Source: Mangifera indica
Taxonomy: Eukaryota; Streptophyta; Magnoliopsida; Sapindales; Anacardiaceae
Direction of reading: 5' to 3'
Assembly (NCBI RefSeq): GCF_011075055.1
Contig: NC_058137.1
Span: 27,947,463 to 28,011,462 of the forward strand
DNA length: 64,000 nt
Made by a program: the position numbers and the translations under genes. This document shows, piece by piece, positions 45,139 through 57,258 of the stretch; position 1 is the first letter of the stretch, and every line of letters starts with the position of its first letter. The notes under the pieces are model-generated. The model was not told the DNA's origin. It did no database searches and was given only the letters and a program-made list of their open reading frames with translations.

Positions 45139-48100
45139 ATGGGTTCTCTAACATGGTCTTATCAACTTCTCTTCCTCCACTTTTTGTTCTTCCACTCACA
45201 AACATCTGCAACACTTTGTTCTCATCATGATAGTTTTGCTTTACTCCAATTCAAGCAACTATTTTCCTTCCAATACACTTCTTCTGAAGAATGTATCTAT
45301 AAAGAGGTTCCTTTTTCTCCAAAAATGATGTCTTGGAAAGAGGATAATGATTGCTGCTCTTGGGATGGAGTCACATGTGATAAGGTAACGGGTCATGTGA
45401 TTGATCTCGACCTTAGTTGTAGCGGGCTTTACGGAAACATCCCTTCTAATAGTAGTGTTTTTTTCCTTCCTCAATTGCAAAAACTCAATCTAGCTTTCAA
45501 TGATTTCGATTACTCTCAAATTTCCTCTAATTTTGGTCAATTGATCAGCTTGACACATCTTAATCTCTTTGCCTCAAACTTTAATGGTTCTATTCCATCT
45601 GAAATCTCACATTTGTCTAATTTGGTTTCACTAGACATCTCAAGTGTACTTGATGTCTACCCAATCATTTATCGTTCCTACTATTTGAATGTTCCATTGA
45701 TTATTGAAAGACCTGTTTTTGAAAGGATAGTTCAAAATCTGACTATGTTAAAAACCCTTGCTCTAAACTATGTAGACATGTCTACCATCATACCTAATTC
45801 ATTGATGAATCTATCTTCATCTTTGACTTCTCTAAGTCTTTGTTACTCTATATTGCAAGGGAACTTTCCAACTCAAATCTTTCGCCTACCAAATCTACAA
45901 ATTCTTAGGTTAAGAGGTAACTTCAACTTAACAGGTAGTTTTCCCAAAGTTAATTGGAGTAGTCCACTCAAGTCTCTGGATGTCATTGACATTAACTTTT
46001 CAAAACAGTTACCTAATTCAATAGGCAACCTCTTGTCCTTGAGGGAATTGTATCTTGAGAATTGCACTCTGATGGGATCAATTCCCACATCATTTGGAAA
46101 CCTTACACAACTTAATTATTTGAGTCTCGGGTATAACAAATTCAGTGGTCAAATACCATCATTCTTGTCAAATTTGGTCCAACTTTGTCTTTTAGATCTG
46201 TCATTCAATAATTTTATTGGTCAATTTCCAGAATTTTTTGTCAACTTAACACAACTTTCTAGTTTAGACTTGTCAAGTAATCAACTCACTGGTCCTATTC
46301 CTTCTCATGTCAATGCCCTTCAAAAGTTAGTTGATATTCGTTTGAATAGCAACAACTTGAATGACACTATACCATCTTGGTTATTCACTCTACCATTATT
46401 GGAAAGTCTAGACCTTAGTGAAAACCAATTAACGGGTCATATTGATCAATTTTAAAGTAAATCTTTGAAAAACCTTTATTTGGATGGTAATGCACTAACT
46501 GGCTCTATTTCAACTTCAATATTTGAACAAGTGAATTTAACCGTGCTCACACTTTCTTCAAACAATTTTAGTGGAATTGTAAAGCTTCACTTATTTTCAA
46601 AGCTTAAAAACCTTCTTTTGCTTGATCTTTCTCATAATAGTTTATCAATTAACACTACATTCAAAGCCAGTTCATCCTTTCCACAACTTGATTATTTGAA
46701 GTTATCTGGTTGCAACTTGAGTGAATTCCCAGATATACTAAGAAGCTTTAATCAATTAAGGTATTTAGATCTCTCTGAAAATAAAATCAGTGGTCAAATA
46801 CCTAATTGGATGTGGGAAATTGGAATGGATACTTTAGCCTATCTAAATCTTTCCTTCAACTACTTGACCAACATAGAAAAGCTTCCATTGGAGAATCTTT
46901 TTATTCTAGACCTTAATTCAAACAAGCTCCAAGGATCACTTCCAATTCCACCGTCTTCCTTGACAGTCTTATTTTTGTCCAACAACAAATTGTCAGGAGA
47001 GATACCAGATTTGATTTGCAATAAGAGTGTCCTGGAAATTCTAGATCTTTCTAACAATAGCTTCAGTGGCAACATTCCAATATGCATGGGAAACTTTAGC
47101 TATCTTCATGTGTTGGATTTGAGGAAAAATAAACTCAGTGGCACAATTCCAGGAAGCTTTGCAAAAGGCAGTCTATTGAGGACCCTCAACTTGAATGAGA
47201 ATGAATTGGAAGGGCCAATCCCACGATCTTTGGTCAATTGTACGATGCTTGAAGTTCTAGATATTGGCAACAACAAGGTAATTGATACCTTCCCATATTG
47301 GCTACAAAGTCTCCCTGAATTGCAAGTTCTTGTACTTCATTCAAATAAATTTTATGGTTCTGTACGAGGTTGCTCAGAAATGAATCATTGTTTTCCAAAG
47401 TTGAAAGTACTTGACCTCTCAAAGAACAAATTTGGTGGTCCATTGCCAGCCTCGTATTTCAAAAATCTTCAAGCCATGAAGGATGTTGGTGAAGTTGGGA
47501 CGAAGTTACAATATATTGGTGAAAGTTATTATCAAGATTCCATTACAGTAACAATGAAGGGCATCTGTTTGGATTTATGAGAATATTCGTGGCTTTCACT
47601 GCTATTGATTTTTCAAATAATAACTTCTGTGAAGAGATTCCAGAAGTAATTGGAGAGCTTTATTCACTTATACACCTCAATCTTTCTTCAAACAATTTAA
47701 CAGGTTGCATTCCACCATCACTTGGAAATTTGAATGCTCTTGAGTCTTTAGACCTCTCTTTCAACAAGCTTGGTGGAAAAATTCCATGGCAGTTGGCAAA
47801 TTTAGACTTTCTTCAAGTGCTAGACTTGTCTCAAAACCAACTCACAGGGCCCATTCCACGGGCACCGCATTTTGATACCTTTCCAAATACGTCATACGCC
47901 GGAAACACGGGATTGTGTGGATTCCCCTTGTCAAAAGAATGCAAAAGTGATGGAACACTACAACCGCGGTCAGAAATAGAAGATAATGCAGAGTCTACAA
48001 ATGGATTCGGTTGGAAAGTGGTGTTGATAGGCTATGCGTCTGGAATGGTGATTGGACTGTTCATGGGATATCTTGTATTTTCAACAGGAAAGCCTCAGTT

Positions 48101-48164
48101 GCTTGTAAGGATAGTTGAAGGAGAAGACCGTAGAAAGAGGAGGAGGCCGACTGCGAGACGTTGA
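45139..48164 (+). pseudogene. Type A LRR receptor-like protein with one nonsense and one frameshift mutation
   Basis: Full-length relative of the gene at 25601, with an intact signal peptide (MGSLTWSYQLLFLHFLFFHS), LRRNT and LRRs to codon 438. There CAA has become TAA (46453-46455, in DQF*SKS; the copy at 25601 reads DQFQSKS). The frame continues from 46465 through further LRRs and into the island. One base is missing near 47553-47558 (ACAATGAAGGGC versus ACAATTAAAGGGC), giving a stop at 47578-47580. From 47577 the last LRRs, cap (GLCGFPLSKEC), GxxxG membrane helix (GYASGMVIGLFMG) and RRKRRR tail are read in the third frame. Only these two lesions are obvious, so inactivation is recent. A truncated secreted LRR protein of 438 residues could still be made. 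Confidence 0.9.
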
Positions 48165-48660
48165 GGAAGAAGAGAATAGTGGTTTCATGTTCTACAGGCC
48201 AAGTATTGTTTTGAACTAGTGAAGGAATCTTGGAGTCCTTAGACAGTCTTATCATAGCATTTCTGATAAAATTTGTAGTTATAATTAGCAGCTAGAATGT
48301 ATGCTTCAATATCTTATCTTGTTGAATGCCAGTTTCATACATGTTGAAGGTCTGATATCATGAACTTGCACCCTCTGCCTCATGAATGTTGCCCTGTATT
48401 TCTACACTACAGAAATTACATCAGTTAATATGGAAGGTTATTTTCACAATATCACATGCCAATTTAGATATAGCTTCAGCAGTATTTTAATGAACTGTTT
48501 GTGTTCACTTTAACACCTCTTACACAAATAATTAAATAGATCGTAACTGAGTTATCAAAAATATCATTTCTTTTCGATTCATCATTCGAATCCAACACGT
48601 TAATCCATTTTTCGACTCATGGTAAAACATATGCAAGATTCATCTCCAGCAGTTTTTTAA
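48165..48660. other. 3' flank of type A RLP pseudogene
   Basis: Collinear with 28632-29107; noncoding. Confidence 0.6.
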
Positions 48661-48790
48661 CTCTGTGGCGCTATTCCAGGAAGCTTTGCAAATGACAGTC
48701 CTTTAATGCTTCAGATACTACATATCGACAACAACGAGGTAATTGATATCTTCCCATACTGGCTACAAAGTCTTTCTGAAACTAATTAAC
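48661..48790 (+). pseudogene. Short isolated LRR fragment of an RLP
   Basis: Second copy of the relic at 29108-29268: GAIPGSFANDSPL followed by an IDIFPYWLQSLSET-like part. Confidence 0.8.
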
Positions 48791-49484
48791 AACATATCAC
48801 GGACTTACGTTTCTGATTGTTGGGCTAAACCCCATTAAAAAATCATTTAATTTTATTTTCATTATAATGGGGATGGAGATTTATCAGCTGATTCTAAAAT
48901 CTCATTAAGAATTGACATTTTCTTCAAGGCAGTGCTCAAGCATTAGGGAGAACGATTATTTCTCACTCAAACGATGCGTTATTTTTAAATTTTGTTACAT
49001 TCTAGAACAAAATCAAGAAAAAGGCGAAAATGTCATTATTACAGGAAAAGATGAAAATGCTAATATAAGACCTACATACTGGAGAGATTATAACTAAAAA
49101 TGTGACTTCCAGCAGCAATACAGTGATTTCCAGCTTCTTCTCCATTAGGCAGTGCATGACCAAGACTCTAATGGAATGGTTCTCACTAGTATATGACTAT
49201 ATAAGACTTGGTTTTATAACTGACTCACTACCCAAAATTCGTACTGTAATCCGCTGCATTAGACAAGATTAAGTGGAAATAGCATAACGTCAAATAAATG
49301 TAAAATATTTTCACAGTGGCTAAGAGATCTCAACATTTTATGTATGGAAACCAAAAAGCTAATAATAATGGCCAATGTGTTGCACATTTTAATTACTTGA
49401 CATGGCCATATCATATTGTAACCCACCATTGTTATTTCCTACTATAAATCTTAATCTGTTATGGTGACATTATCATAGCCAAAG
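48791..49484. other. 5' flank of type B pseudogene
   Basis: Collinear with 29269-29986; noncoding. Confidence 0.5.
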
Positions 49485-52400
49485 ATGGGTTGTCTAACAT
49501 GGCCATATCAACTTCTAATCTACCTATTTTTACTCTTTCATTCTCAAACTTCTGAAATAATTTGTCCTTGTAACACAGGTTTTGCTTTACTCCAATTCAA
49601 ACAACTGTTTTCCTTCAAAAACACTTCTTTCAAATGGGAGGAATTAGCTTCAAAACTGATGTCTTGGAAAGAAGACACTGATTGTTGCTCATTGGATGGG
49701 ATCTTATGTGATATTGAGACTAGTGATGTAATTGGCCTCGACCTTAGTTATAGTGGGCTTTACAGGAACAATTCTTCCAATGGTAGACTCTTTTTCCTTT
49801 CTCAATTGTAAAACTCAATCTAGCTTTTAATGATCTCAATCTCTCTCAAAAGTCTCTGCTTTTGGTTGATTGATCAACTTAATACATCTTAATCTCTTCA
49901 CCTCAAAATTTCATGGTGTTATTTTATTAGAAATCTCTCATTTATTTAATTTAGTCTCACTAGATATTTCATGCACTTATTATCATCCCTTAACAACTAT
50001 TTATGTCTACTCAAAGATTTAGAGTATTTTAATAAGAATTCAGAGACTTGTATTTAAATGGCTAGTTCAAAATTTGACTGTGTTGAAAAACCTTGCTTTC
50101 ATCAATGTAGACATATCTACCATTGTACATAGTTCATTGAACAAATCTATCTTTATATCTTACTTCAAAGTCTTTGTTATTGTAAATTGAAAGGGAACTT
50201 CCCAACTAGTGTCTTTCGCTCACCAAATCTATAGATCCTTACGTTAATAGATAACTTTAACTTGATAGTTAATTATTCCAAAGTTAATTGGAGTAGCACA
50301 GTCAAGTCTCTGGATGCCTGTAACATAAGCTTGTCAGAACTATTGCCAAATTCGATCAGCAATCTCTTGTCCTAGAGGGAATTGCATATAGAGAATTGCA
50401 CTCTAGTGGAATTAGTTACAAATAACTGAAAACCTTACATAACTTCGTTATTTGAGCTTCCAATATAACAAATTCAGTAGTCAGATGCCATCAATCCTTT
50501 CAAATTTTGTCTACCTCTGTTTTTTATAGACTGCTGCATATAAAACTAGAAGGACAGAGCTTCATTTCAAGACTATTAAGAGGGCCTCTTTGTTATTGTT
50601 CCACAAACATATAAAAAATGCGTTATAGTTAGGGTTTCGTATTATTTTTTTAAATGAAATCTCTCACAATCGTTGCTAGAATCTTTCTTATTTTTCTCTA
50701 TGAACCTTTCATGCGTAATTTGTGTTTGATGATTTTCTGCTAGTTCAATGATTTACTCACATAGTATCAGAGCACAAATTAAATAATAGATCTAACAGTT
50801 TAAATTGTTCTTAGATATAAGTGACAATATACCAACAATCTAGACAATTACACTTAAGTGAGAGTATTAGAGACTCAAATAAAAAAAGAAATAGAGTATC
50901 ACATCTAATAAATATAATATAAGTGAGTGGTATGGTTTTGTGTAATATAAATTTCAATCTCTACACTTGTAAATCCAATATATTTCTGACAACCATCTTC
51001 TTAAACCTATCACAAGTCTTATTATGTGTTGCTCAAACAATGTAAAATTTAATTTAATGTTTCTTGATTCTAACTCTTCTTGTGCTTCCTTTTTAATCTC
51101 TTTTAATCCTTGTATTTTGATTAAAAAAATAATACATTTATATAACATTGTATTTTGAAAATTTGATAAAAAGAAATTTTGAGAGTGAAATAGATGTTAA
51201 TATGGTAGATCTAAGAAAAGAAAATGTTGGCAGAAAAATGGAAGAATAAGACGGTTTAATTGAAAGAGAAAAAACAGGTGTAAACAGAAAGGCCAAAATA
51301 CTTATTCCTAGCAAGGGTTAATGCAATCCCAAACTCTAACCTGTTAAGTTTTGAAAACTCAAATACTCATATATTTATTAAATTTTGTTATTATTATTAA
51401 GGGTAAAAACATCATTTAGAGATTTTATTTAAAATATATATATATATATCTCATTTTTCCACTTTAGTTTTAAAAACTAACAATTTCTCTCTTAGCTTAA
51501 TTTTAAAAAATTAAATTTTCACTCTACCATCTAGGGTTTTCATACTTTAAGGTTAATAACAACTCTCTTAAAGTTCAAAAAATTACACTTATACCTCAAA
51601 AAATTCATTATCTCTTTCTAACGACCATTCAGTGATTTACTCTGGTGCATCATCAACCCCACCACCGATACTCTCTCCCTTCTCGATGGTTTTTCAGCAC
51701 AAAAATCACCCAAAATCCAATCAAAATGGTGGGATTTTGTTACACAGGTAATCAACTCATTTCCATTCCTTTATTTTTTTAATTAGCACAACTTTCTCAT
51801 TTATACTTGCAGGTAATCAACTCATTGGGCCAACTCCATCTTATGTCAATGCCCTTCAAAATTTAGTTTATACTGATTTAGCTCTCAACAATCTCAATGC
51901 TACTACACCATCTTGGATATTTGATCTACAACTTTTGGAAGGTTTGGAAGTTAGTGATAACGAATTAATTGGCCATATTAATCAATTTCAAAGTAAATCT
52001 TTGGTAGACATTGCATTGGATAACTGAATGACTCTATTTAAAGTTCAGTCTTTGAACAGCTGAATTTGGCTTCTCTCTCACTTTCTTTAAACAATTTTAG
52101 TGGAATTGTTGCGCTTCACTTATTCTCAAAGCTAAAAGACCTTGTTTTGCTTGATCTTTCTCATAATAATCTATCAATTAACAATGCATTCAAGGCCAAC
52201 TTATCATTTTCACAAGTTTGGACTTTGATGTTATCTGGTTGTAATTTAAGTGAATTCCTAGGTATCTTAAAAGGTTTAAGTTAATTAAAATGATTAGATC
52301 TCTCTAAAAATAAAATCAGTGGTCAAATATCTAATTGGATATGAGGCATTGGAAGGGATACTTAGCTTATCTAAATCTTTCGCACAACTATTTGACCTAC

Positions 52401-53702
52401 ATAAAACAACTTTCGTGGAAGAATCTTGATGTTCTAGACCTTCTTTCAAACAAGTTCCAACGATCACTCCCAATTCCACCACCTTCCTCGATAGTCTTAT
52501 TATTGTCAAACAACAAATTGATTGGGGAGATACCACCTTTGATCTGCAATTTGAGTTCCATAACAATTCTAGATCTTTCTAATAATAGCTTCAATGGCAA
52601 CATTCCAAAATGCATGGGAAACTTTAGCAATCTTCATGTGTTGGATTTAAGGAAAAATAAATTCAGTGGCACCATTCCAAGAAGCTTTGCAAAGCACAAC
52701 CCATTGAAGACTTTCAACTTCAACAAGAATGAATTGGAAGGGCCAATCCCACGATCCTTGGTCAATTGTATGATGCTTGAAGTTCTAGATATCGGCCACA
52801 ATAAGGTAATTGATCCCTTCCCATATTGGCTACAAAGTCTTCCTAAATTGCAAGTTCTTATACTTCATTCAAATAAATTTTACAGTTCTATATCAGATTG
52901 CTTAGAGACGAAGCATTGTTTTCCTAAGTTGAAAGTATTTGACATTTCAAACAACAAATTTGGTGGTCCATTGCCAGCTTAGTATTTCAAAAATCTTTAA
53001 GCGATGAAGGATGTTAGTGAAGCTGAGAGAAAGTTGCAATATATAGGTTAAGGTTATTATCAAGATTCTGTTGTAGTAACATTGAAAGGTCATAAGATTG
53101 AACTAGAGAAAGGTAATTCTATTTTCGCAACCGTTGGTTTTTCAAAAAATAACTTTCATGGTAAGATTCCTGAAATGATTGGAAAACTTCAAGTGCTTCA
53201 TCTGCTCAATTTTTCTCACAATAATCTATCAGGTTGTATTCTTTCATCCCTTGAAAATTTGACTATTCTTGAGTTATTAGACCTCTTTTTCAACAAACTT
53301 TCAAGAGATATTCATATTTAGTTGATAAGTCAAATATTTTTTTTATTGTTGAATCTCTCATACAACCAACTCAATAGATCTATTCCACGAGGCAAACAAT
53401 TTAACACATTTCAAAATGATTCCTCTATTGGAAACCCTGGGCAGTGTGGACCGCCATTAGCTGCAAATAATGAGCCATAGTCACCTATACCATCAATCTT
53501 TCAAGATGAAGATAATGATTCGAGCTGGCTCAACTGGACAATCAGATTGATCAGTTACGGATGTGGTCTTGTATTAGGCATTTCTATGGGATATATTGTA
53601 TTTACAACAAGGAAACCACAATGGTTTGTAAGAATGGTTGAACGAGTGCAAGCAATAATACTAAGAAGGTTGAATAGAAGGTACAGGGGAAGAAGAAATT
53701 AG
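49485..53702 (+). pseudogene. Type B RLP pseudogene interrupted by a retroelement-like insertion
   Basis: The start (MGCLTWPYQLLIYLFLLFHS) and LRRNT are open to the stop at 49809-49811. Many stops and indels follow through the early LRRs to about 50530. About 1.25 kb of unrelated sequence then interrupts the gene. LRR homology resumes at about 51785, missing only some 45 bases of gene sequence. Longer open pieces are at 52066-52284, 52335-52982 and 53082-53321. The cap, acidic part (IFQDEDND), membrane helix and RGRRN tail with TAG at 53700-53702 are present. No functional receptor can be made. Confidence 0.9.
50530..51785. mobile_element. Retroelement-like insertion inside the RLP pseudogene
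   Basis: Sequence without RLP homology between two adjacent LRR segments. ATTTACTCACATAGTATCAG followed by AGCAC at about 50751-50775 resembles an LTR end followed by the initiator-Met-tRNA primer-binding site (TGGTATCAGAGC) of copia-type retroelements. No gag or pol coding remains, and the boundaries are approximate. AGGTAATCAACTCATT occurs at both about 51747 and 51811, showing a small duplication near the right junction. Confidence 0.5.
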
Positions 53703-56700
53703 TAAGTTCAATTCTATTGTTGGGGTTGTGGTTATTCTTTTGTCAAAATCTTACATTTTCCTTTGATGTTCATTTTTTCAGATTTCAAAGAGTTTGAATG
53801 CTTGGGATAGCAGTATCTGCTGGGAGAGAGCATGAGAAGCTACCACATGTAATTTAGGATCCTCATCTTGCATAAGTAAATCAAAGCATAATCTCCTTAT
53901 GTAACAGAAGTCCCTGTTTCATACAACGTAGGGAGAAGCAATTAACATCCATTAAAGAGTATAAAATGAATCCTCTGTATTTCACATAATTATTAAGTGG
54001 AAAAACAAAAAATTGAACACTACAACAACCGTTCAAATTAGAAGACGATACAGAATCCAAAAATGGCTTCGGTTGGAAAGTTATAGTATATTAGATCTTG
54101 AATAAAAAATTTAAAATCCTAATAGTAATTCATAATCAATGATATTATGTTTAAAATATTAAAATCTCAAGAAGGGTTATTACTTTTAGGTGGTTTATAT
54201 TAGATATTTCTTCTTGTCTGACTAGAAAATTTATAATATGTTTCATTTTACTTCTTTGTTTTACAATCTAAAATACGTCTTAATAACTTAATAGCTCTCA
54301 AGTTATTTAATCTGTCCATGTTTCTTGAATTGGTTTATATATATTAATTTCTTTTCTAATTTGTAATTGTAAAATTGATTTATGAGTAATTTAATTTTCT
54401 CTATATATATAAAAACCTTGATTATAACTGAATTCTGTTTAAATAAGATTAATATAAATATAAGACATATACTATTGATATAATATATTAAAACTGTATG
54501 TCACTAAGAATGTAAGATTGGAGAAATACACATGGTTGTTTTCAATTAATAGAGCAGGACTTTGTGCTAATTTAAATCATTGAAGGAGTCTTCTTGCCCA
54601 TTTTTCACTGCACGAACCCATGAACAAACTATATTAATTAATAGCAGTCAAGACATGTTAAGTTTGTCTTTGCCAAAGAAAATCGATATGCTGACCAGAA
54701 AATTGATATCATTTTCACACGGTGAGTCTCACTGGTCATCATCCTGAAATCAGCCTAACTCAGCTTTTTCTACAAGTTAGAAGAGAAATACTTATAATTA
54801 AATTATTCAAGTGATGTTAGCACATTCCTCACTACATGACCCTACAAACGTAAACCTTAAGTTTGTCAGCTTTTTCTACAAAGTTAGAAGAGAAAGACTT
54901 ATAATTAAATTATTCAAGTGATGTTAGCCCATTCCTCACTGCATAACCCTACAAACGTAAACCTTAAGTTTGTCAGCTTTTTCTACAGGTTAGAAGAGAA
55001 AGACTTATAATTAAATTATTCAAGTGATGTTAGCCCATTCCTCACTGTATGACCCTACAAACGTAAACCTTAAGTTTGTCAGCTTTTTCTACAGGTTAGA
55101 AGAGAAAGACTTATAATTAAATTATTCAAGTGATGTTAGCCCATTCCTCACTGTATGACCCTACAAACGTAAACCTTAAGTTTGTCAGCTTTTTCTACAG
55201 GTTAGAAGAGAAAGACTTATAATTAAATTACTCAAGTGATGTTAGCCTATTCCTCACTGCATGACCCTACAAACGTAAACCTTAAGTTTGTCAGTTTTTT
55301 CTACAAGTTAGAAGAGAAAGACTTACAATTAAATTATTCAAGTGATGTTAGCCTATTCCTCACTGCATGACCCTACCAATGTAAACCTTAAGTTTGTCTT
55401 GGCATAAGAAGACGAAGACTGAAGCAGAAGACGTGTTATGTCTGGCTCATGGACGTGATAGTTACCACTTGGACAAAAAGATAACTGAATGTAATTTGGA
55501 AAAAGTGATATTTTATTTTTCATGGGCAAATAAAAAATTGAATTAACCTATCAAATTAAAATTGTATTCCATCAAGTTGAGACTCTAGGCAAACACCTGT
55601 AGTCCATAGGGCTCAACATTTTATCAAGTATTATCTTAAGAATTTATCAAATATATGAATTTATCGAGTTTGGAAACCCATCTTGATTACTATAAGCTCG
55701 AAAAACTACCAAGAACATCCCATATGTAATTTACTCATCAGTTTCCTTTTTCCTTTTCATATGTTGATGTTTGACGCAGCCCCTGTGGAAGAGTTAGAAT
55801 TGGTACAATATACGCTGTTGTTCTTGGACTTCAATATATATGATGTCTAAGTATCCAATATAAAAGTTCAAGTAATCGCAGCAATACATGTTACAGAGTA
55901 TTTTACAAAGTAATTTTACTGAACCATTGAATGAATTGAATGATTTTCAGAGTTTAAAAAAAAGCCTTCTAGCTCATCAACCTCTCCCTGTTTCTTGCAT
56001 GGATCTGTAGTAAAAACCATATGCTACAGATCAATGACGGGGTGAGATTTTCTATCACAATCTCTCCTATGTTAAAAGTTAGCTCAAATAGTAAAGTTTT
56101 CCTCATACTTATATATCCAGTCAACGTGGGATTCTAACAAGAGATGTAAAAGATTATAATTGTATATCAATGAGAACGTGAGAATAGAGATATGCACATC
56201 AGTGTTTTTCAATTAGTAAACCAAGACTTTGTGCTAAATAAATTATTGAAGGACCCATCATGACCCATTCTTCACTGCATAACAGAAGAACTTTAAGTTT
56301 GTCTGTGCTGAAGGCATTATTGTTTCTAGTAATCGAAATCTAATTTGGATTGATGATACCCATATACCATGTGTGTTGGCAAACGTTGCTTGGTGGTGTG
56401 GCTCATGCTTTTCCAATTGTTGGGATTTGAGTTCGACCTGAAATTCTCTTATGACAGAATCCTCATCTTACGCTAGCAAATCAAAGCAGAATCTGCTTCT
56501 CTTGTAACATCCATCAGAGATTATAAAATGAATCATTTGCATTTCACATAATTATAAAGTGAAAAAAGAAAAAAATTGAACACTAAAGGAATAACATCTG
56601 TTAATATGGAAGGTTATTTTCACTTGACAATTTATATATAGCTTCAGCATTATGGTAATCAACTGTTTGTATTCACTTTAACAACAATCCATTTTTCCAC

Positions 56701-57258
56701 TCCTAGTAAAAATTATGCAAGATTCATCTCCAATGGTTTTTCAGAATTTGCGCTGTTAGGAATTAGTGAAGAGAGATTAGAAATTGGAAGAGTTCTAAAG
56801 AATTCTTTGAAAATTATGCAACATATCAGAAAGATATTTTGCGACCAGAAGACTAATGAATACTAGTTCGTAGACTAAGACTTATAATTAAATTATTGAA
56901 GTGATATTAGCCCACTTTTCACTGCATGACCCTACCAACAAATTAATAGTCAAATTTGGAAGCTATGTATATGTAAAGTTTGAAAACATTAAGTTTGTCT
57001 TGGCGTAGGTAGACAAAGACTGAAGCACAAGATGTGTTTATGGCCGATGGATGTGATACTCAGCTATTGCAGGAGCTCTTTCTTGTTTCTTTGTAATTTG
57101 GAAAAATAGTTATATAAATATTAATATAAACCATATATTAAAGATAATTGATTACAACAAGGCTACCGTTGACCAAGACTTTGAGTAATCACCTTCTATT
57201 TTTCTTTCCTATTTATAATGCTATATTGTTCTTATGGTTTCATCATAGAAGAGAAAAG
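53703..57258. other. 5' region of second intact type B RLP
   Basis: 3' flank of the preceding pseudogene (collinear with 41007-41780), then the expanded minisatellite, then the segment identical to 32935-34098 from 56095 on. TATTTATA at 57210-57217 is the likely TATA box of the gene at 57259. Confidence 0.65.
54761..55397. repeat. 106-bp minisatellite, six copies
   Basis: Unit starts at 54761, 54867, 54974, 55080, 55186 and 55292; periods are 106, 107, 106, 106 and 106. Units 3-5 share CTACAGGTTAG while units 1, 2 and 6 have CTACAAGTTAG or CTACAAAGTTAG, pointing to internal amplification. Confidence 0.92.

Noticed and set aside
54761..55397. CRISPR-like array
   Set aside because: Units are continuous 106-bp tandem repeats without unique spacers, in a plant genome; it is a minisatellite.
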